A DNA stretch of 64,000 nucleotides from Alopecurus myosuroides (GCA_028641055.1 CM054063.1:182348756-182412755), one strand, 5' to 3'; positions 10,756-23,879 are shown, counted from the first letter of the stretch. Notes: a model not told the origin generated them from the letters alone. Translations and numbers: made by a program.

Positions 10756-12353
10756 TGGTACGTCTCAAACATATCCATAATTTCTGATGTTCCATGTTGT
10801 TTTCATGCCATATGCTACATGATCCTTATACACTTTATGACATTTTTATGGATTTTCTGGGACTAACCTATTGACAAGATGCCACAGAGCTAGTTCCTGT
10901 TTTCTGTTGTTTTTGCTTTCAGAAAAGTTCTTCTGGAAATATTCTCAGAATTGGACGCAACAAAATCCTAGAGTCTTAGAAAGTTGTCACGTACACGGAG
11001 TCCGGAGGAGATCACACCATGAGGCGGCGCACCCCCTGTGGCTGCGCCTAGGGGTGGTGTGGGCCCCCTGTCTGCCCACCGACATTGCTCTCTTGCCTAT
11101 ATATACCTCTCCTCGGGTTAACCCTAAAGACTAGAACCTTTTCCACCAAAAAGATCCGTAGCCTCCATCATCGTCTACCCTAGTTCGGGAGGGTTCTAGA
11201 GCTCTCCCCGTCACCCTGCCGGGAGGGGGAATCATCACCGGAGGACTCTTCATCACCATGCCTGCCTCCGGAGTGATGCGTGAGTAGTTCATCCCTGGAC
11301 TACGGGTCCATAGCAGTAGCTAGATGGGTTTTCTATCCTTTTTATGCCTCATGTTTAGATCTTGTGAGTTGCCTAACATGATCAAGATCATCTTATTGTA
11401 ATGCTACATGTTGTGTTTGCTGGGGTCTGATGAATATTGAATGATATGTCCAGTGATTATCAATCTATCATGTTCTTTCATGTGTATGTTATTTATGATC
11501 TTGCATGATCTCCGTTACTAGTAGATGCTCTGGCCAAGTTGATTCTTGTAACTGTAAGAGGGACTATTTATGCTCGATAGTGGGTTCATGCCTCCCTTTC
11601 ATTCACGCTCGAGTGACAGAAACGTAATGTGTGGGGGATGTGTTGTTGCCATTAGGGAGAAAACAACAATTCTTTGTCTAATAATGATTTTATTGTTAAC
11701 ATTACACACTTTGCTTAATGCAATTATCTGTTGCTTGCAACTTAATACCCAAGGTTTGCTCGGATGACACTCTGAGGGTGGATTATTAGTCATAGATGCA
11801 GTTGGATAACGGTCATTATATCTTGTTGTAATGCCCGCATGAATCACATAGTAATCATTATGTCATGCATATACACTACGGTGCAACCTTTATATCTGTC
11901 AATTGTCCGATGTAATTTGTTTACCCAACACATTTCTATCTATTTTGGAGAGACACCTCTAGTGAACTGTGGACCCCGGTCCATTTCTTTACACTGATAT
12001 AAAACCACTGCAACCGCTGTTTTACTATTGTGATCATTGTTCTCTTTCATTTACTGCAAACAAATACTGCTTTCCACACTATACGTCTAATCCTTTGTTT
12101 CAGCAAAACCGGTGAGATTGACAACCTCACTGCTTCGTTGGGGGCAAAGTAATTTGATTGTGTTATGTAGATTCCACGTTGTTGCTGAACGAGTAGTGCG
12201 CCCTGCCACATCAGCTGCATCAACCTTCAGAAGTATTTTCTTTCTCCTACTAGTCGATTCAACCTTGGTTTCTTTTTGAGGGAAAACTTGCTGTTGTGCC
12301 CATCATACCTTCCTCTTGGGGTCTCCCAACGAGCGTACAATCTACGCGCATCA
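10756..12353 (+). repeat. E1 3' LTR
   Basis: Starts TGGTACGTCTCAAACA (a mutated form of the 5' LTR start) and ends GCGCATCA. Length about 1598 bp, nearly equal to the 5' LTR. Confidence 0.9.
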
Positions 12354-12670
12354 TAGGCCGCCTCTGCATCCCGCGCAATCGCCACCTCGGCAACGAACTG
12401 CTGATGAAGAACTACTTCACCAAGCAGCCAATCTATCCCGCCAATCTCTTCCGGCGAAATTACCGAATGCGCCGATCCCTCTTTGTCAAAATAGTAGAGG
12501 CTTGCGAGTCAAATTCTCGCTATTTTACTCGCCGGAGGAACGTCGCTGGATTATAGCGATTTAGTGCATACCAAAAGATATCCGCGACCATGAGGGTTAT
12601 TGAATATGGAATCGCTACGGACTACGCTGATGAGTATCTTCGTATTTGTGAAGATACTACAATAGAGTCC
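12354..12670 (+). pseudogene. Harbinger transposase, segment 2
   Basis: Continues segment 1 in frame after the E1 insertion; the first five bases are the E1 duplication. It carries the conserved block of the family: LMKNYFTKQPIYPANLFRRN, then YRMRRSLFVKIVEA, YFTRRRNVAG and ATDYADEYLRI, ending at TTIES. A TAG stop occurs at about 12554, directly after NVAGL, so the frame was already broken here by a point change. It ends at 12670, where solo LTR S1 entered. Confidence 0.85.
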
Positions 12671-14232
12671 TGATCGCTTTGCATGTTGGGAACCCCAAGA
12701 GGAGGGTGTGATGAGCACACCGGTAGGAAATTCCCCTTAGTTAATAACCAAGGTTATCAATCCAGTAGGAGAAAGAGGACCTTCGGAAGGTTGATGCCAC
12801 TGACGGTGGTGATGTGCTTCACCGGTGTTAGCAACAACGTGGAACCTGCACACAACACAACCAAAAAACTTTCTCCCAACGGTATAGTGAGGTTGTCAAT
12901 CTTACCGGTCTTACTGAAAACAAAGATTAGACGTATAGTGTGGAAAATGGTGTATGCTTGAAGTAAGTAAAGAAAGCAGGAAATAGTAGTGGTTTATTTA
13001 ACAGTGTAAAAAAATGGACCAGGGTTCATAGGCTCACTAGTGGTGTCTCTCCATAAAAGATAGCATGCTGGGTGAACAAATTACAACTGGGAAATCGACA
13101 AATAAAGGTTGCACCATAGTGCACATCATGACATAAAGACTACTTGATATTTAGTGCGGGCATTACAACAATATACATAGACCGTAATCCAACTGCATCT
13201 ATGACTAATAATCCACCCTTAGGTTATCATCCAAACCCCCTTAGGTATTAAGTTGGAAGCAACAGATAACTACATTAAACAATGTGTGTAAAGTAAGCAA
13301 TGATCATACACGCGGGCACTCACACCGTTATTTTCTCCCTAGTGGCAACAACACATCCTCCCCGTCATGTTTCTGTCACTCGAGCACAAGCGAAAAGGAG
13401 GCATGAACCCACTATCTAGCATAAATACTCCCTCTTGGAGTCACTAGCAAGTACTTGGCCAGAGAAACGGAAAGCATGCAAGATCACAAATAACATATGC
13501 AATAAAGACTATAATGAACTTGGCATAAGTTCAATATTCATCGGATCCCAGCAAACACATCATATAGAATTACATAAGATCAATCTCGATCATGATAGGC
13601 AGCTCACGAGATCTAAACATGGAGGCATATGGGGAGAAGACAACCATCTAGCTACAGCTATGAACCCGTAGTCCAAGGATGAACTACTTACGCATCACTC
13701 CAGAGACAGGCATGGTGATGTAGAAGCCTCCGGTGATGATTTCCTCTCCGGCAGGGTGCCAGAGACAGCTCCAGAACCCCCCCTTATCTAGGGTTGACGG
13801 TGACGGCGGCTGCGGAACTTTTCGAGGATATTTGATCAGGTGCCTAGGGTTTTCCATCCGGTGGATTAAATAGGCGAAAGGGCAAAGACGGTGGAGCTCC
13901 GGGGGGCCCACACTCATAGCTCGCGCTGACTGGGCGCCGCCCTATGGTATGGGCCCCCTGGTGCCCGTCTTCGAATCTTCTTCGGTCTTCTGGATGCTTC
14001 CTGGGAAAATAGGCACTTCGGGCTTTGTGGGGTCCAATTCCGAGAATATTTCCAAAACAACTTTTCTGAAATAAAAAACAGCAGAAAACAGGGAACTAGC
14101 ACTTGGCATCTTGTTAATAGGTTAGTCCCGAAAAACGTGTAAAAATGCTATAAAGAAGGGAGAAAACATGTAGCAATTGGCATAATATTATCATGGAGCA
14201 TCAGAAATTATAGATACGTTGGAGATGTATCA
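12671..14232 (-). repeat. S1: solo LTR of the E1/U group
   Basis: A single LTR of 1562 bp in minus orientation (reads TGATACATCTCC from 14232). TSD is AGTCC on the left and AGTCT on the right, one change. No internal sequence is attached, so this is the product of LTR-LTR recombination. It lies inside the transposase frame, which resumes at 14233. Confidence 0.88.
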
Positions 14233-14333
14233 AGTCTGTGCGTAGGTTCGTCAAGGTTATGATCCGTGTGTTTGGTCCAACTTATCTTCGAGCACCAAAC
14301 GAAGATGATACGAAGAGGCTGATGTCTATGAAT
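14233..14333 (+). pseudogene. Harbinger transposase, segment 3
   Basis: About 33 codons between S1 and L that continue segment 2: RRFVKVMIRVFGPTYLRAPN followed by EDDTKRLMSMN. This matches the stretch just before the catalytic domain in grass PIF/Harbinger transposases. It is cut at 14333 by element L and continues at 23885. Confidence 0.85.
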
Positions 14334-17300
14334 TGTGACGCCCCGAGATCGGGCACTATGCAGAATTCAGCATTCCCGCCAAATCCGCATAATAACCGAT
14401 TCCAGGTTGCCACTTATGATAACATTACAATAGTTCACGAATATTCCACAATTACAACAGAAACAGATAGATACAAGATGACTCAAACGAGTCAAGGATA
14501 CAACTGATACAATACAAAGATCCAAGTAACAGCGGAAGTAAACAACAAAGTGTCCGGCTACGGACAAGATACAAATTGGACTAAGAGTCCTGAAGATAAC
14601 CGAGGGCGTCCAATCCCTGCCCAGGCCAAGCCGGAGGGATTCCCAAGCTAACGTCGTAAGACTTCAAACCTGTTGACTGCAATGTTGAATATGCAGCCAC
14701 GAAAAAGATTCGTGGGTCAGTACGGTTAAGTACTGGCAAGTGGATAAACCATACTCACAAGATACCGGCGTAGCCAGTCATCACAAGATACAAATACTTC
14801 GGGATCAACGGAAAGGAAGGGGTTATTGCAAAGAAGCGACAGCGGGCTGCACTAACCAACTACAGAGAGATACTACAACTTCCGGCTAGCAGAAAGAAGA
14901 TAAGATCGAGTATTGTAACCAACTGAAAGATAACTTCAAACAAACCCATCCTGGATCTCGCCCCTTATCCGAAGAAGCAATCCGAGGATAACTCACACAG
15001 TTGGATTAATGATGGTTCAGATTATTGTGTCAATAAGCCTATTACTAGTCAAGTTGTTAATCATTGGGTGTAAGATTGTTAATCATTAGGTTTAAGTTGT
15101 CCTGAGTACTTGTTAGCCAGTACTTTCACCAAGTAATCCATAACCGCGGAAAACACGGCTTCTCGAGAAGATTATCCCTGCAGGGTTGCACCAATTTGGC
15201 CGTACACGTAAGAATAACCCGCCAGACGGGGGATCAACCCACCAAGCGAGGTACTCAACACAACTCAACTCTTCTTCGCATCAAGCCCAAAGCACCTTGG
15301 GCGCACGGCTAATCGAGCCCAGAAGAAAATGGACCCTCATAGCACTCTAAGACCGTGTCCCCCTATATGCCGACTACGAAAGTTCCACCCGGGATCCAAG
15401 GGCTCGCAAGATCATGCATGCAGCAAATGGAAAACCCGAACTAAATGAGGCGATTTGGACGAGATGCGAATCGAGTCAAATTGAGGGGGGCGCCCATACT
15501 CGCTTCCCACATGCGGGTAGTGCGCTCATCATGGATCAGTAGACAAGACCCTTTTCCTATTAGGGTCGACACTAGCAGGCCTCAAAACCACTTAGGGCCT
15601 CCTGCCGGTGCCTTATCATCAAATTATTATTACCAATAGCATTAACAGGATTGATTGATTAACATCGAGCCCCCAGAACGATAATAGTAAAAGAAGTAAC
15701 CGACAACAGACTCGAGCAAAAGCAACCCTAAGCATGCAGCTACGACACGAAGGTCAACGAGGTAAACAATCAACAGTTAATAGGAAGTGGAAGGAAAGGC
15801 TATATCATGGCTGCAAGGTAAACATACGATAGGATCGAGACATAAGCATCGTATCAACAGGCTAGAATAAGAACAACGGAAAGAATCGGTAACAAGTGAT
15901 GAAAGGCAGCCATATGGCAGCAAGTGAGTATACTTGCCTGAGATCCCGCAAGGTAGCAGAACATGTCGTTGCTCACATCATCTCAACGTCCTATCCGGGA
16001 AGAAGCAACAAACTAAAAGAAACACCGGATGCAACAATTACTTCTACGGCAAAGATCCAGCATGATCCTATTTTATATGCATGACATGGCAAGATGCAAC
16101 AGGGAAACAACTTAAGAAATTTAATCGGAACCGGAGTCTAGAGAAATAGGAATTGGTTCAAGTTGTTTAGCTAACCATCAATTTAATTTTTGTTTAGCAT
16201 GGCAATCAATGAAGTAGATGAGTTAGACAATTTAAATAGAATGGGGCAACGGTTGGAATTAATCAGCCCACACATTCCATATTTATCTATTAGGTGAACA
16301 TACATAACACTACTACAAATGCAACATGCAAGGTGCAAACATGAACATGGATGACATGAACAGATTAAGTGCATTTTTCTGGTATGAAAACATATTTTAT
16401 TTGTTCGATTTGGAATTAAAATGAGCAAGTTATCAAATTAGCAATTTTAATGCATTAGTTAAGAAATAGTTGTTCTCAGCAATTTAATTTATTCAAAATA
16501 GAAAAAAAAGTTGATATTCAGCAAGGTGGTTTCATTTTGAGTGGAAAACATATTTTATTTGTTGAAATTGGAATTTAATTTAGCAAGTTATGAATTTCAC
16601 CATTTAAATGATTTAATTAAAGCATTAAGTAATTTTATTAATTTTATTTATCCAAAACAGAAAACAAATGTTATATTTGCAAAGTTTAGAGAATTTTGAT
16701 TGGAAAACATATTTTACTTTTCAAATTTGGAGTTGAAATGAATTAGTTATGATTTATGCAATTAAATCAATTTAAATTGAGCCGGAAGCCCAACATTTAA
16801 TTTAGGGGGTTCACGTTATTTATTTACCCACAAAAAATGCAATGCAACACATGAATGAGATGACATTTTAATTATAGTTGATATGTTACAGAAAATAGGG
16901 CATAGGTATAGGGGTTTGGGTTCGCACGTTGGAAGAGGATCGCCGGGGTCAACGCCGGAAACTTCGGAACGTGGAGGAAGTAGACGAAGAGGAGGAAGTA
17001 GACGAAGTCGTCGTAGCAGGGGAAGTAGACATTCCGTTGTCGATGTAGTCGAAGTCGAGGTCTTCGGGTCATAGAGGAAGTAGTCGACGTAGGCGTGGTA
17101 GTGGAAGTAGTCGACGTCGTTGTAGTAGGGGAAGTAGTCGACGTCGAGGAAGTAGTCGTCATTGCACCACCGCATCATCGTCTTCGGGGCGTCGAGGAGA
17201 TAATTGTTCTCGTGTCGTCGTCGAAGTGGTCATCGTAGTCGTGGCCGAACCGTAGCAACATCGTCTTCGGGGTCGGAGGCGAACCTGACGGTCCCGGTCT

Positions 17301-18856
17301 TCGGGCGCGCACGAAGGCGGCCAACGCAAAACGGACACGTCGAAGGCGATGTAGTCGTTCACGGTTCGTCGAGGGAGTAGTCGTGGTCGAGGTTTGGTCC
17401 GAGGTCCTCGGGGTGGCGGTAGTTGTTGGCGATGATCTTGTCGACGCGGTACGGGTCGGGGAAGAACTCGGCGTTCAACCCATCTTCGATGGTACTTGTC
17501 GTCGGGAATCTTGTCGAGCTCACAGACACGGAACACACGGGCACGAAGGCCTCGGCCACACCAAACAGAGCATGTGCATGATCAAGTGCCTCGAGAAGTT
17601 GTAGCCGAGGCAGTGGAGGCGACACAAGGGTCGACGTCGGAGTTGCGCCAAGGCACCGTTCCCGCCGGCGTCAACGTCCCAGTCGAGGAAGCAGTCGAAG
17701 GAGTCGTGTACCCGTGTGTCGCCGTGGTTACGGTGCCGGCATCACCGCCACAGCAGCCAACACCACTAGACCACCCATACACCGCCGTCGTGAGGCAGCA
17801 GGTCGAGGACGCCGTGCTGCATATCACTGTCGTCCGCGGGCGTCGATGTGGAGAGGGGCCGTGACGGCGAGGCAGCGAGGCCATGGAGGCGGCGCCGCGT
17901 GCACTCCCTCCCGGCGCGAGCAACACTACGAGAGGCAGCGGCCCTCGTCTCCGGAGCGAGGAACGGCGACGGGCTTGGCTGCCGTGGGCGGACAGAGGAG
18001 AGGGAGGCGGAGGCCGGCCGGTGGCGTTGCGGGCTAGGCGGAGACGAGGCAGAGGAGGTGGCGGCCGCCCTGCTGCCGCACGGAGGGCGTCGGGGAAGGA
18101 GAGCAGCAGCGGCGCTGGCGCTAAGCAGAGACGGGAGAAGGAGAGGGATGGCCGGAGGGAGGCGGAGGAGCTCCGGCGGGGCGCCGGAGAGGAGCAGGGA
18201 GGCGGCGGCGGCCGCTGCCGTCGGCCGGAACTGAGCAGGGGCGCTGCCTGCTGTCGAGGAAGGAAGAGGACGGGGGGGATGGGGAGCTGCGGGTTCAGGT
18301 CGGACGGGACGAGGCGAGGGGCGGCCGGCCGGAAAGAGGAGCGGCCAGCGTCGGACTCGGGAGGAGAGGCAGGAGAGGCGTTTTGGAGGAGGGCGAGGGT
18401 GTCGGGGCGAGCGAGGGGGGGCGAAGGAGAGAAGGGGATCGATCGATCCCCTGTCTCACGTACGTGCGTGTGCGTGGTCGCTGGGTGGGAAAAAAAAGCA
18501 GGGACCTGAGAGCAATTTTCGAAAACGGCTGGGGTTTTTTTGCGAGGGAAAAGAGAGAATTAGGGTTCGGTTTGGTGGGGGGCCGGCTGGGCGTAGTGGG
18601 CTGGCCTGGTCCGGCTGCCACCCCCCCCAAAACGTTTTTTTTTTCCTTTTTTTTTTCCTGCGTGTTGTTATTCCTTTCAATTGTGGTTTTGGGCACTTAA
18701 AAAATTTGTTTTTGATGCAATTTAATTCCAGAAAACAAGGTTGTTGAATTGCACACTTTTAGCAAGTTTTTTTTTAAAAAATTCACGAGGATGCATGATG
18801 CGATGTTATGCAAAGAAAACAACAGCGATGCTATAGGGGAAACCCCGGGCGTTACA
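14334..18856 (-). repeat. L 3' LTR (left copy)
   Basis: Composite structure, in + coordinates: a mixed block to about 16130, an AT-rich block of three diverged repeats of about 160 bp (about 16380-16790), a degenerate GAAGTAGTCGACG array (about 16972-17165), a GC-rich block (about 17200-18330), and homopolymer tracts near 18630. No protein in it is convincing; the long frames in the GC-rich block are low in complexity and present on both strands. Confidence 0.88.
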
Positions 18857-19356
18857 GCCGACACCACTAACAAGGGGATTGCGCCCTCGCAATCCAACCA
18901 CGAACCCGGGAGGGAGAAGAAGTTCGACTAATGAGTCTTCGCGCTTCCAGGTGATCTCCTCGACACCACTAACAAGGGTTTCTCGACACCACTAACAAGA
19001 GATTCTTGCTTGGAGTGGCGACGATGTTCTTCCACCAGGAATCTTCCGATGATCGAACCTATTAGGTTACAGGCTCAGAAAACGTCCACCCACGTAGGAT
19101 CCTAACACTTTGAAAGATAGACAAGGGGGGAGACTCCAAAACAAATAAGATGGGAGGGGAAATAGAATAGGGATAAGGAGAAAATAAGAATCCTATTGAG
19201 ATGTTTTTCCAAAATAGTTTAGCAGAAATAGTTTTTGACACTCTAGAAACAACGACCGTTAGCGAGGTTATCCTACAGGCTTTGCGGACCCGTTGCTTCG
19301 ATAACCATTCGTATCGAAACAATATCGGGAATCGGAACCAAGGCTCTGATACCATT
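18857..19356 (-). other. L internal region, non-coding
   Basis: Only 500 bp. It contains three copies of GACACCACTAACAAG at 18860, 18962 and 18985. No gag or pol motif is visible. A purine tract next to the 3' LTR, expected as the plus-strand primer, is not evident at the left edge. Confidence 0.75.
19342..19354 (-). other. L primer-binding site (initiator tRNA-Met type)
   Basis: Read on minus it is TGGTATCAGAGCC, the usual complement of the initiator tRNA-Met 3' end, two bases from the LTR edge. This fixes the element's direction. Confidence 0.85.
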
Positions 19357-22300
19357 TGTGACGCCCCGAGATCGGGCACTATGCAGAATTCAGCATTCCC
19401 GCCAAATCCGCATAATAACCGATTCCAGGTTGCCACTTATGATAACATTACAACAGTTCACGAATATTCCACAATTACAACAGAAACAGATAGATACAAG
19501 ATGACTCAAACGAGTCAAGGATACAACTGATACAATACAAAGATCCAAGTAACAGCGGAAGTAAACAACAAAGTTTCCGGCTACGGACAAGATACAAATT
19601 GGACTAAGAGTCCTGAAGATAACCGAGGGCGTCCAATCCCTGCCCAGGCCAAGCCGGAGGGATTCCCAAGCTAACGTCGTCAGACTTCAAACCTGTTGAC
19701 TGCAATGTTGAATATGCAGCCATGAAAAAGATTCGTGGGTCAGTACGGTTAAGTACTGGCAAGTGGATAAACCATACTCACAAGATACCGGCGTAGCCAG
19801 TCATCACAAGATACAAATACTTCGGGATCAACGGAAAGGAAGGGGTTATTGCAAAGAAGCGACATCGGGCTGCACTAACCAACTACAGAGAGATACTACA
19901 ACTTCCGGCTAGCAGAAAGAAGATAAGATCGAGTATTGTAACCAACTGAAAGATAACTTCAAACAAACCCATCCTGGATCTCGCCCCTTATCCGAAGAAG
20001 CAATCCGAGGATAACTCACACAGTTGGATTAATGATGGTTCAGATTATTGTGTCAATAAGCCTATTACTAGTCAAGTTGTTAATCATTGGGTGTAAGATT
20101 GTTAATCATTAGGTTTAAGTTGTCCTGAGTACTTGTTAGCCAGTACTTTCACCAAGTAATCCATAACCGCGGAAAACACGGCTTCTCGAGAAGATTATCC
20201 CTGCAGGGTTGCACCAATTTGGCCGTACACGTAAGAATAACCCGCCAGACGGGGGATCAACCCACCAAGCGAGGTACTCAACACAACTCAACTCTTCTTC
20301 GCATCAAGCCCAAAGCACCTTGGGCGCACGGCTAATCGAGCCCAGAAGAAAATGGACCCTCATAGCACTCTAAGACCGTGTCCCCCTATATGCCGACTAC
20401 GAAAGTTCCACCCGGGATCCAAGGGCTCGCAAGATCATGCATGCAGCAAATGGAAAACCCGAACTAAATGAGGCGATTTGGACGAGATGCGAATCGAGTC
20501 AAATTGAGGGGGGCGCCCATACTCGCTTCCCACATGCGGGTAGTGCGCTCATCATGGATCAGTAGACAAGACCCTTTTCCTATTAGGGTCGACACTAGCA
20601 GGCCTCAAAACCACTTAGGGCCTCCTGCCGGTGCCTTATCATCAAATTATTATTACCAATAGCATTAACAGGATTGATTGATTAACATCGAGCCCCCAGA
20701 ACGATAATAGTAAAAGAAGTAACCGACAACAGACTCGAGCAAAAGCAACCCTAAGCATGCAGCTACGACACGAAGGTCAACGAGGTAAACAATCAACAGT
20801 TAATAGGAAGTGGAAGGAAAGGCTATATCATGGCTGCAAGGTAAACATACGATAGGATCGAGACACAAGCATCGTATCAACAGGCTAGAATAAGAACAAC
20901 GGAAAGAATCGGTAACAAGTGATGAAAGGCAGCCATATGGCAGCAAGTGAGTATACTTGCCTGAGATCCCGCAAGGTAGCAGAACTTGTCGTTGCTCACA
21001 TCATCTCAACGTCCTATCCGAGAAGAAGCAACGAACTAAAAGAAACACCGGATGCAACAATTACTTCTACGGCAAAGATCCAGCATGATCCTATTTTATA
21101 TGCATGACATGGCAAGATGCAACAGGGAAACAACTTAAGCAATTTAATCGGAACCGGAGTCCAGAGAAATAGGAATTGGTTCAAGTTGTTTAGCTAACCA
21201 TCAATTTAATTATTGTTTAGCATGGCAATCAATGAAGTAGATGAGTTAGACAATTTAAATAGAATGGGGCAACGGTTGGAATTAATCAGCCCACACATTC
21301 CATATTTATCTATTAGGTGAACATACATAACACTACTACAAATGCAACATGCAAGGTGCAAACATGAACATGGATGACATGAACAGATTAAGTGCATTTT
21401 CTGGTATGAAAACATATTTTATTTGTTGGATTTGGAATTAAAATGAGCAAGTTATCAAATTAGCAATTTTAATGCATTAGTTAAGAAATAGTTGTTCTCA
21501 GCAATTTAATTTATTCAAAATAGAAAACAAAGTTGATATTCAGCAAGGTGGTTTCATTTTGAGTGGAAAACATATTTTATTTGTTGAAATTGGAATTTAA
21601 TTTAGCAAGTTATGAATTTCACCATTTAAATGATTTAATTAAAGCATTAAGTAATTTTATTAATTTTATTTATCCAAAACAGAAAACAAATGTTATATTT
21701 GCAAAGTTTAGAGAATTTTGATTGGAAAACATATTTTACTTTTCAAATTTGGAGTTGAAATGAATTAGTTATGATTTATGCAATTAAATCAATTTAAATT
21801 GAGCCGGAAGCCCAACATTTAATTTAGGGGGTTCACGTTATTTATTTACCCACAAAAAATGCAATGCAACACATGCATGAGATGACATTTTAATTATAGT
21901 TGATATGTTATAGAAAATAGGGCATAGGTATAGGGGTTTGGGTTCGCACGTTGGAAGAGGATCACCGGGGTCAACGCCGGAAACTTCGGAACGTGGAGGA
22001 AGTAGACGAAGAGGAGGAAGTAGACGAAGTCGTCGTAGCAGGGGAAGTAGACATTCCGTTGTCGATGTAGTCGAAGTCGAGGTCTTCGGGTCATAGAGGA
22101 AGTAGTCGACGTAGGCGTGGTAGTGGAAGTAGTCGACGTCGTTGTAGTAGGGGAAGTAGTCGACGTCGAGGAAGTAGTCGTCATTGCACCACCGCATCAT
22201 CGTCTTCGGGGCGTCGAGGAGATAATTGTTCTCGTGTCGTCGTCGAAGTGGTCATCGTAGTCGTGGCCGAACCGTAGCAACATCGTCTTCGGGGTCGGAG

Positions 22301-23879
22301 GCGAACCTGATGGTCCCGGTCTTCGGGCGCGCACGAAGGCGGCCAACGCAAAACGGACACGTCGAAGGCGATGTAGTCGTTCACGGTTCGTCGAGGGAGT
22401 AGTCGTGGTCGAGGTTTGGTCCGAGGTCCTCGGGGTGGCGGTAGTTGTTGGCGATGATCTTGTCGACGCGGTACGAGTCGGGAAGAACTCGGCGTTCAAC
22501 CCATCTTCGATGGTACTTGTCGTCGGGAATCTTGTCGAGCTCACAGACACGGAACACACGGGCACGAAGGCCTCGGCCACACCAAACAGAGCATGTGCAT
22601 GATCAAGTGCCTCGAGAAGTTGTAGCCGAGGCAGTGGAGGCGACACAAGGGTCGACGTCGGAGTTGCGCCAAGGCACCGTTCCCGCCGGCGTCAACGTCC
22701 CAGTCGAGGAAGCAGTCGAGGGAGTCGTGTACCCGTGTGTCGCCGTGGTTACGGTGCCAGCATCACCGCCACAGCAGCCAACACCACTAGACCACCCATA
22801 CACCGCCGTCGTGAGGCAGCAGGTCGAGGACGCCGTGCTGCATATCACTGTCGTCCGCGGGCGTCGATGTGGAGAGGGGCCGTGACGGCGAGGCAGCGAG
22901 GCCATGGAGGCGGCGCCGCGTGCACTCCCTCCCGGCGCGAGCAACACGACGAGAGGCAGCGGCCCTCGTCTCCGCGGCGAGGAACGGCGACGGGCTTGGC
23001 TGCCGTGGGCGGACAGAGGAGAGGGAGGCGGAGGCCGGCCGGTGGCGTTGCGGGCTAGGCGGAGACGAGGCAGAGGAGGTGGCGGCCGCCCTGCTGCCGC
23101 ACGGAGGGCGTCGGGGAAGGAGAGCAGCAGCGGCGCTGACGCTAAGCAGAGACGGGAGAAGGAGAGGGATGGCCGGAGGGAGGCGGAGGAGCTCCGGCGG
23201 GGCGCCGGAGAGGAGCAGGGAGGCGGCGGCGGCCGCTGCCGTCGGCCGGAACTGAGCAGGGACGCTGTCTGCTGTCGAGGAAGGAAGAGGACGGGGGGGA
23301 TGGGGAGCTGCGGGTTCAGGTCGGAGGGGACGAGGCGAGGGGCGGCCGGCCGGAGAGAGGAGCGGCCGGCGTCGGACTCGGGAGGAGAGGCAGGAGAGGC
23401 GTTCGGGAGGAGGGCGAGGGTGTCGGGACGAGCGAGGGGAAGGCGAAGGAGAGAAGGGGATCGATCGATCCCCTGTCTCACGTACGTGCGTGTGCGTGGT
23501 CGCTGGGTGGAAAAAAAAAGCAGGGACCTGAGAGAAATTTTCGAAAACGGCTGGGGGTTTTTTGCGAGGGAAAAGAGAGAATTAGGGTTCGGTTTGGTGG
23601 GGGGGGGGGCCGGCTGGGCCTAGTGGGCTGGCCTGGTCCGGCTGCCACCCCCCCAAAACGTTTTTTTTTCCTTTTTTTTTTCTGCGTGTTGTTATTCCTT
23701 TCAATTGTGGTTTTGGGCACTTAAAAAATTTGTTTTTGATGCAATTTAATTCCAGAAAACAAGGTTGTTGAATTGCACACTTTTAGCAATTTTTTTTTTG
23801 AAAATTCACGAGGATGCATGATGCGATGTTATGCAAAGAAAACAACAGCGATGCTATAGGGGAAACCCCGGGCGTTACA
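19357..23879 (-). repeat. L 5' LTR (right copy)
   Basis: Same blocks as the left copy, with the repeat array at about 21994-22187 and the GC-rich block at about 22220-23350. Differences from the left copy are scattered single-base changes and homopolymer length changes. Confidence 0.88.

Larger units (their letters stand above)
5803..12353 (+). mobile_element. E1: non-autonomous Gypsy (Athila-like) LTR element
   Basis: Complete element of 6551 bp with LTRs of about 1.6 kb (5803-7401 and 10756-12353), a tRNA-Asp-type PBS after the first and a purine tract before the second. TSD is TAGGA on the left and TAGGC on the right. The right copy restores the Harbinger frame, so the left A is a later change. 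The LTRs differ at roughly one site in ten at their start, so this is an older insertion than L or X. It contains one short ORF and no gag core, protease, RT, RNase H or integrase that I can recognise. Confidence 0.9.
14334..23879 (-). mobile_element. L: LTR element with 4.5-kb LTRs and 0.5-kb internal region
   Basis: Two nearly identical copies of 4523 bp (14334-18856 and 19357-23879) begin TGTGACGCCCCGAG and end GGGCGTTACA. They flank a 500-bp internal piece, and the whole is bordered by a perfect 5-bp TSD, TGAAT. A PBS for initiator tRNA-Met is found in reverse next to the right copy (19342-19354), so the element is on the minus strand and the right copy is the 5' LTR. By eye the two LTRs are about 99% identical, so insertion was recent. 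There is no coding region. The size ratio recalls large retrotransposon derivatives (LARDs), but the internal region is far shorter than in those. Confidence 0.88.

Noticed and set aside
16816..17178. Minus-strand frames rich in Tyr/Asp or Thr/Ser over the GAAGTAGTCGACG array (copy at 21838-22200)
   Set aside because: Translation of a simple repeat; amino-acid pattern simply follows the repeat unit.
19062..19436. 124-codon minus-strand frame over the internal region of L
   Set aside because: It crosses the PBS and the LTR border and shows no domain. Probably chance.
22603..23481. 292-codon minus-strand frame in the right LTR of L (and GC-rich plus-strand frames at 17848-18509 and 22869-23623)
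   Set aside because: Low-complexity Arg/Pro/Ser/Gly text in GC-rich DNA, open in several frames on both strands, broken by indels in the other LTR copy. No family match.
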